Part shown: positions 63,247 to 64,000 of the stretch, one piece after another
How positions within the stretch are numbered: position 1 is the first letter of the stretch
Layout: each line of letters starts with the position of its first letter
Source of the DNA: Pseudomonas viridiflava
Lineage (GTDB): Bacteria > Pseudomonadota > Gammaproteobacteria > Pseudomonadales > Pseudomonadaceae
Length of the DNA stretch: 64,000 nucleotides
Assembly (NCBI RefSeq): GCF_900590755.1
Contig: NZ_UUOC01000052.1
Span: forward strand, 124,001 to 188,000
Reading direction: 5' to 3'
Program-made: the position numbers and the translations under genes
Notes under the pieces: model-generated
What the model was told of the DNA's origin: nothing
The model's input: only the letters and a program-made list of their open reading frames with translations
The model's database searches: none

Positions 63247-63480
63247 ATGAATCGTTTTGCATTAGCTGTTGTGGCGATGTCGCTGGCCACCGGTGCGTTG
63301 GCCGCCCCCAAAGACTGTGAAGAACTCAAAGCCGAGATCGAAGCCAAGATCCAGGCCAACAATGTCAGCTCCTATACGCTGGAAATCGTCACCAACGATG
63401 AAGCGCACGACCAGAATATGGTTGTAGGTACCTGCGACAACGGCACCCGCAAGATCATCTATCAGAAGAACGATCGCTGA
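63247..63480 (+). CDS. DUF1161 exported protein, paralogue B
   Basis: 77 residues from ATG 63247 (GGAG 6 bp upstream). Signal peptide MNRFALAVVAMSLATGALAA, then CEELKAEIEAKIQANNVSSYTLEIV...MVVGTCDNGTRKIIYQKNDR. Clearly paralogous to the gene at 61059, including both cysteines, with one extra residue in the middle. The function is unknown. It follows the osmC terminator, so it should have its own promoter. Confidence 0.85.
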   Translation: MNRFALAVVAMSLATGALAAPKDCEELKAEIEAKIQANNVSSYTLEIVTNDEAHDQNMVVGTCDNGTRKIIYQKNDR

Positions 63481-63483
63481 GCC

Positions 63484-63897
63484 TCAGATACAGGTCACAC
63501 TACTTTCCTCGGCCAGCACTTTGCGCTGCGCGTCGAGCAGCTCGGCGGTGACGTCGTTGGTCAGTGAGCGGACTTCGATCATATAGCGCTGCCCTGCCAC
63601 AAAATGGTCGTACTTCACTTCGACGAAACAGGTCAGCTCGGTGTACTCACTGCCTATGGCTGTGAAGCCGCCATAGCGAATTTCATAGTCGTAGCGCACT
63701 TGCAACTTGTGAGGCCCTGGGGATATTTGAAAATAGCGGCCGTCGTCGGAGGTCTGCCCGTCGACCTTGTCAGCCATTACCAGTTTGCCGGTCATGGTGC
63801 GCATATCCACCCAGGCCTGCTGCGGGTCGACGGCGGGCAAGGGACCTGCGCATCCGGCAAGGGTAGTCAGGCCAAGGATCATCAGTAGAGGGCGCAT
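63484..63897 (-). CDS. Putative lipoprotein of unknown function
   Basis: 137 residues from ATG 63897, which gives a lipoprotein signal (MRPLLMILGLTTLAGC, lipobox LAGC, Cys16). The mature part has DMRTMTGKLVMADKVDGQTSDDGRYFQISPGPHKLQVRYDYEIRYG, a PEGA-like beta-rich pattern, and VEVKYDHFVAGQRYMIEVRSLTNDV. No function assigned. An upstream in-frame ATG at 63957 would hide the lipobox and is rejected. Convergent with paralogue B, 3 bp apart. Bases 63898-64000 hold nothing more. Confidence 0.75.
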   Translation of the reverse strand: MRPLLMILGLTTLAGCAGPLPAVDPQQAWVDMRTMTGKLVMADKVDGQTSDDGRYFQISPGPHKLQVRYDYEIRYGGFTAIGSEYTELTCFVEVKYDHFVAGQRYMIEVRSLTNDVTAELLDAQRKVLAEESSVTCI

Positions 63898-64000
63898 GGT
63901 CGGCTCGATGTGATCGGAACGCGATGATAGTTGCGTCATGCTCGGGGTCTCCGGCATAACGGGTGATGTTTCGAACTTTAAGGCGATCTATGCCCGGTCT

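Overview
The window is a stretch of a Pseudomonas chromosome (Gammaproteobacteria) centred on the replication origin. This follows from gene order alone: glmS-glmR-glmU / atpCDGAHFEBI / parB-parA-rsmG-mnmG / mnmE-yidC-yidD-rnpA-rpmH / oriC / dnaA-dnaN-recF-gyrB / plsC-like-gmhB-glyS-glyQ / tag / lpxL-like / trkA-rsmB-fmt-def / LysM-dprA-tsaC / qor / hemF-aroE / sulP-choX-betC-betR / trpA-trpB-trpI, which matches the known layout around the Pseudomonas origin. REP-type repeats of several families fit a P. fluorescens or P. syringae-like lineage, but the species cannot be fixed from the sequence by eye.

Left arm (1-15.7 kb, all minus strand, co-oriented with a leftward fork): amino-sugar supply (glmS partial at the window edge, its DeoR-type regulator, glmU), the complete F1Fo ATP synthase operon, the ParAB partition pair, and the tRNA/rRNA modification genes rsmG and mnmG. 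A second origin-like DnaA-box region lies directly upstream of mnmG (about 15.84-16.11 kb). Next to it, on the plus strand and splitting the usual mnmG-mnmE neighbourhood, sits an iron-uptake cassette: an ECF sigma factor with a Fur-box promoter, a FecR-type anti-sigma factor and a siderophore TonB receptor (16.3-20.3 kb).

Centre (20.6-31.3 kb): mnmE, yidC, yidD, rnpA and rpmH run leftward from the main oriC (24.70-25.05 kb, six DnaA boxes). dnaA, dnaN, recF and gyrB run rightward. Two parS sites for ParB lie inside recF. The two origin-like regions are colinear over about 265 bp with DnaA-box spacing kept almost to the base.

Right arm (31.3-64 kb): a mixed set of housekeeping genes (glycyl-tRNA synthetase, lipid A and phospholipid acyltransferases, TrkA, peptide deformylase and formyltransferase, DprA, TsaC, heme and shikimate enzymes), a choline-sulfate utilisation locus, the trpBA operon with its activator TrpI, and small stress or envelope proteins (dodecin, DUF883, OsmC, two paralogous DUF1161 proteins, an RcnB-like protein, a lipoprotein).

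Outside the genes the window is marked by many REP doublets (REPINs) of several families, each with a nearly fixed length, and by an unusual density of perfect DnaA boxes (TTATCCACA), many inside coding sequence. I see no rRNA or tRNA genes, insertion sequence, prophage, CRISPR array or toxin/defence island, and no multi-gene system that looks entirely new. The most interesting signals are the duplicated origin architecture, the DnaA-box excess, and the regulatory inverted repeats.
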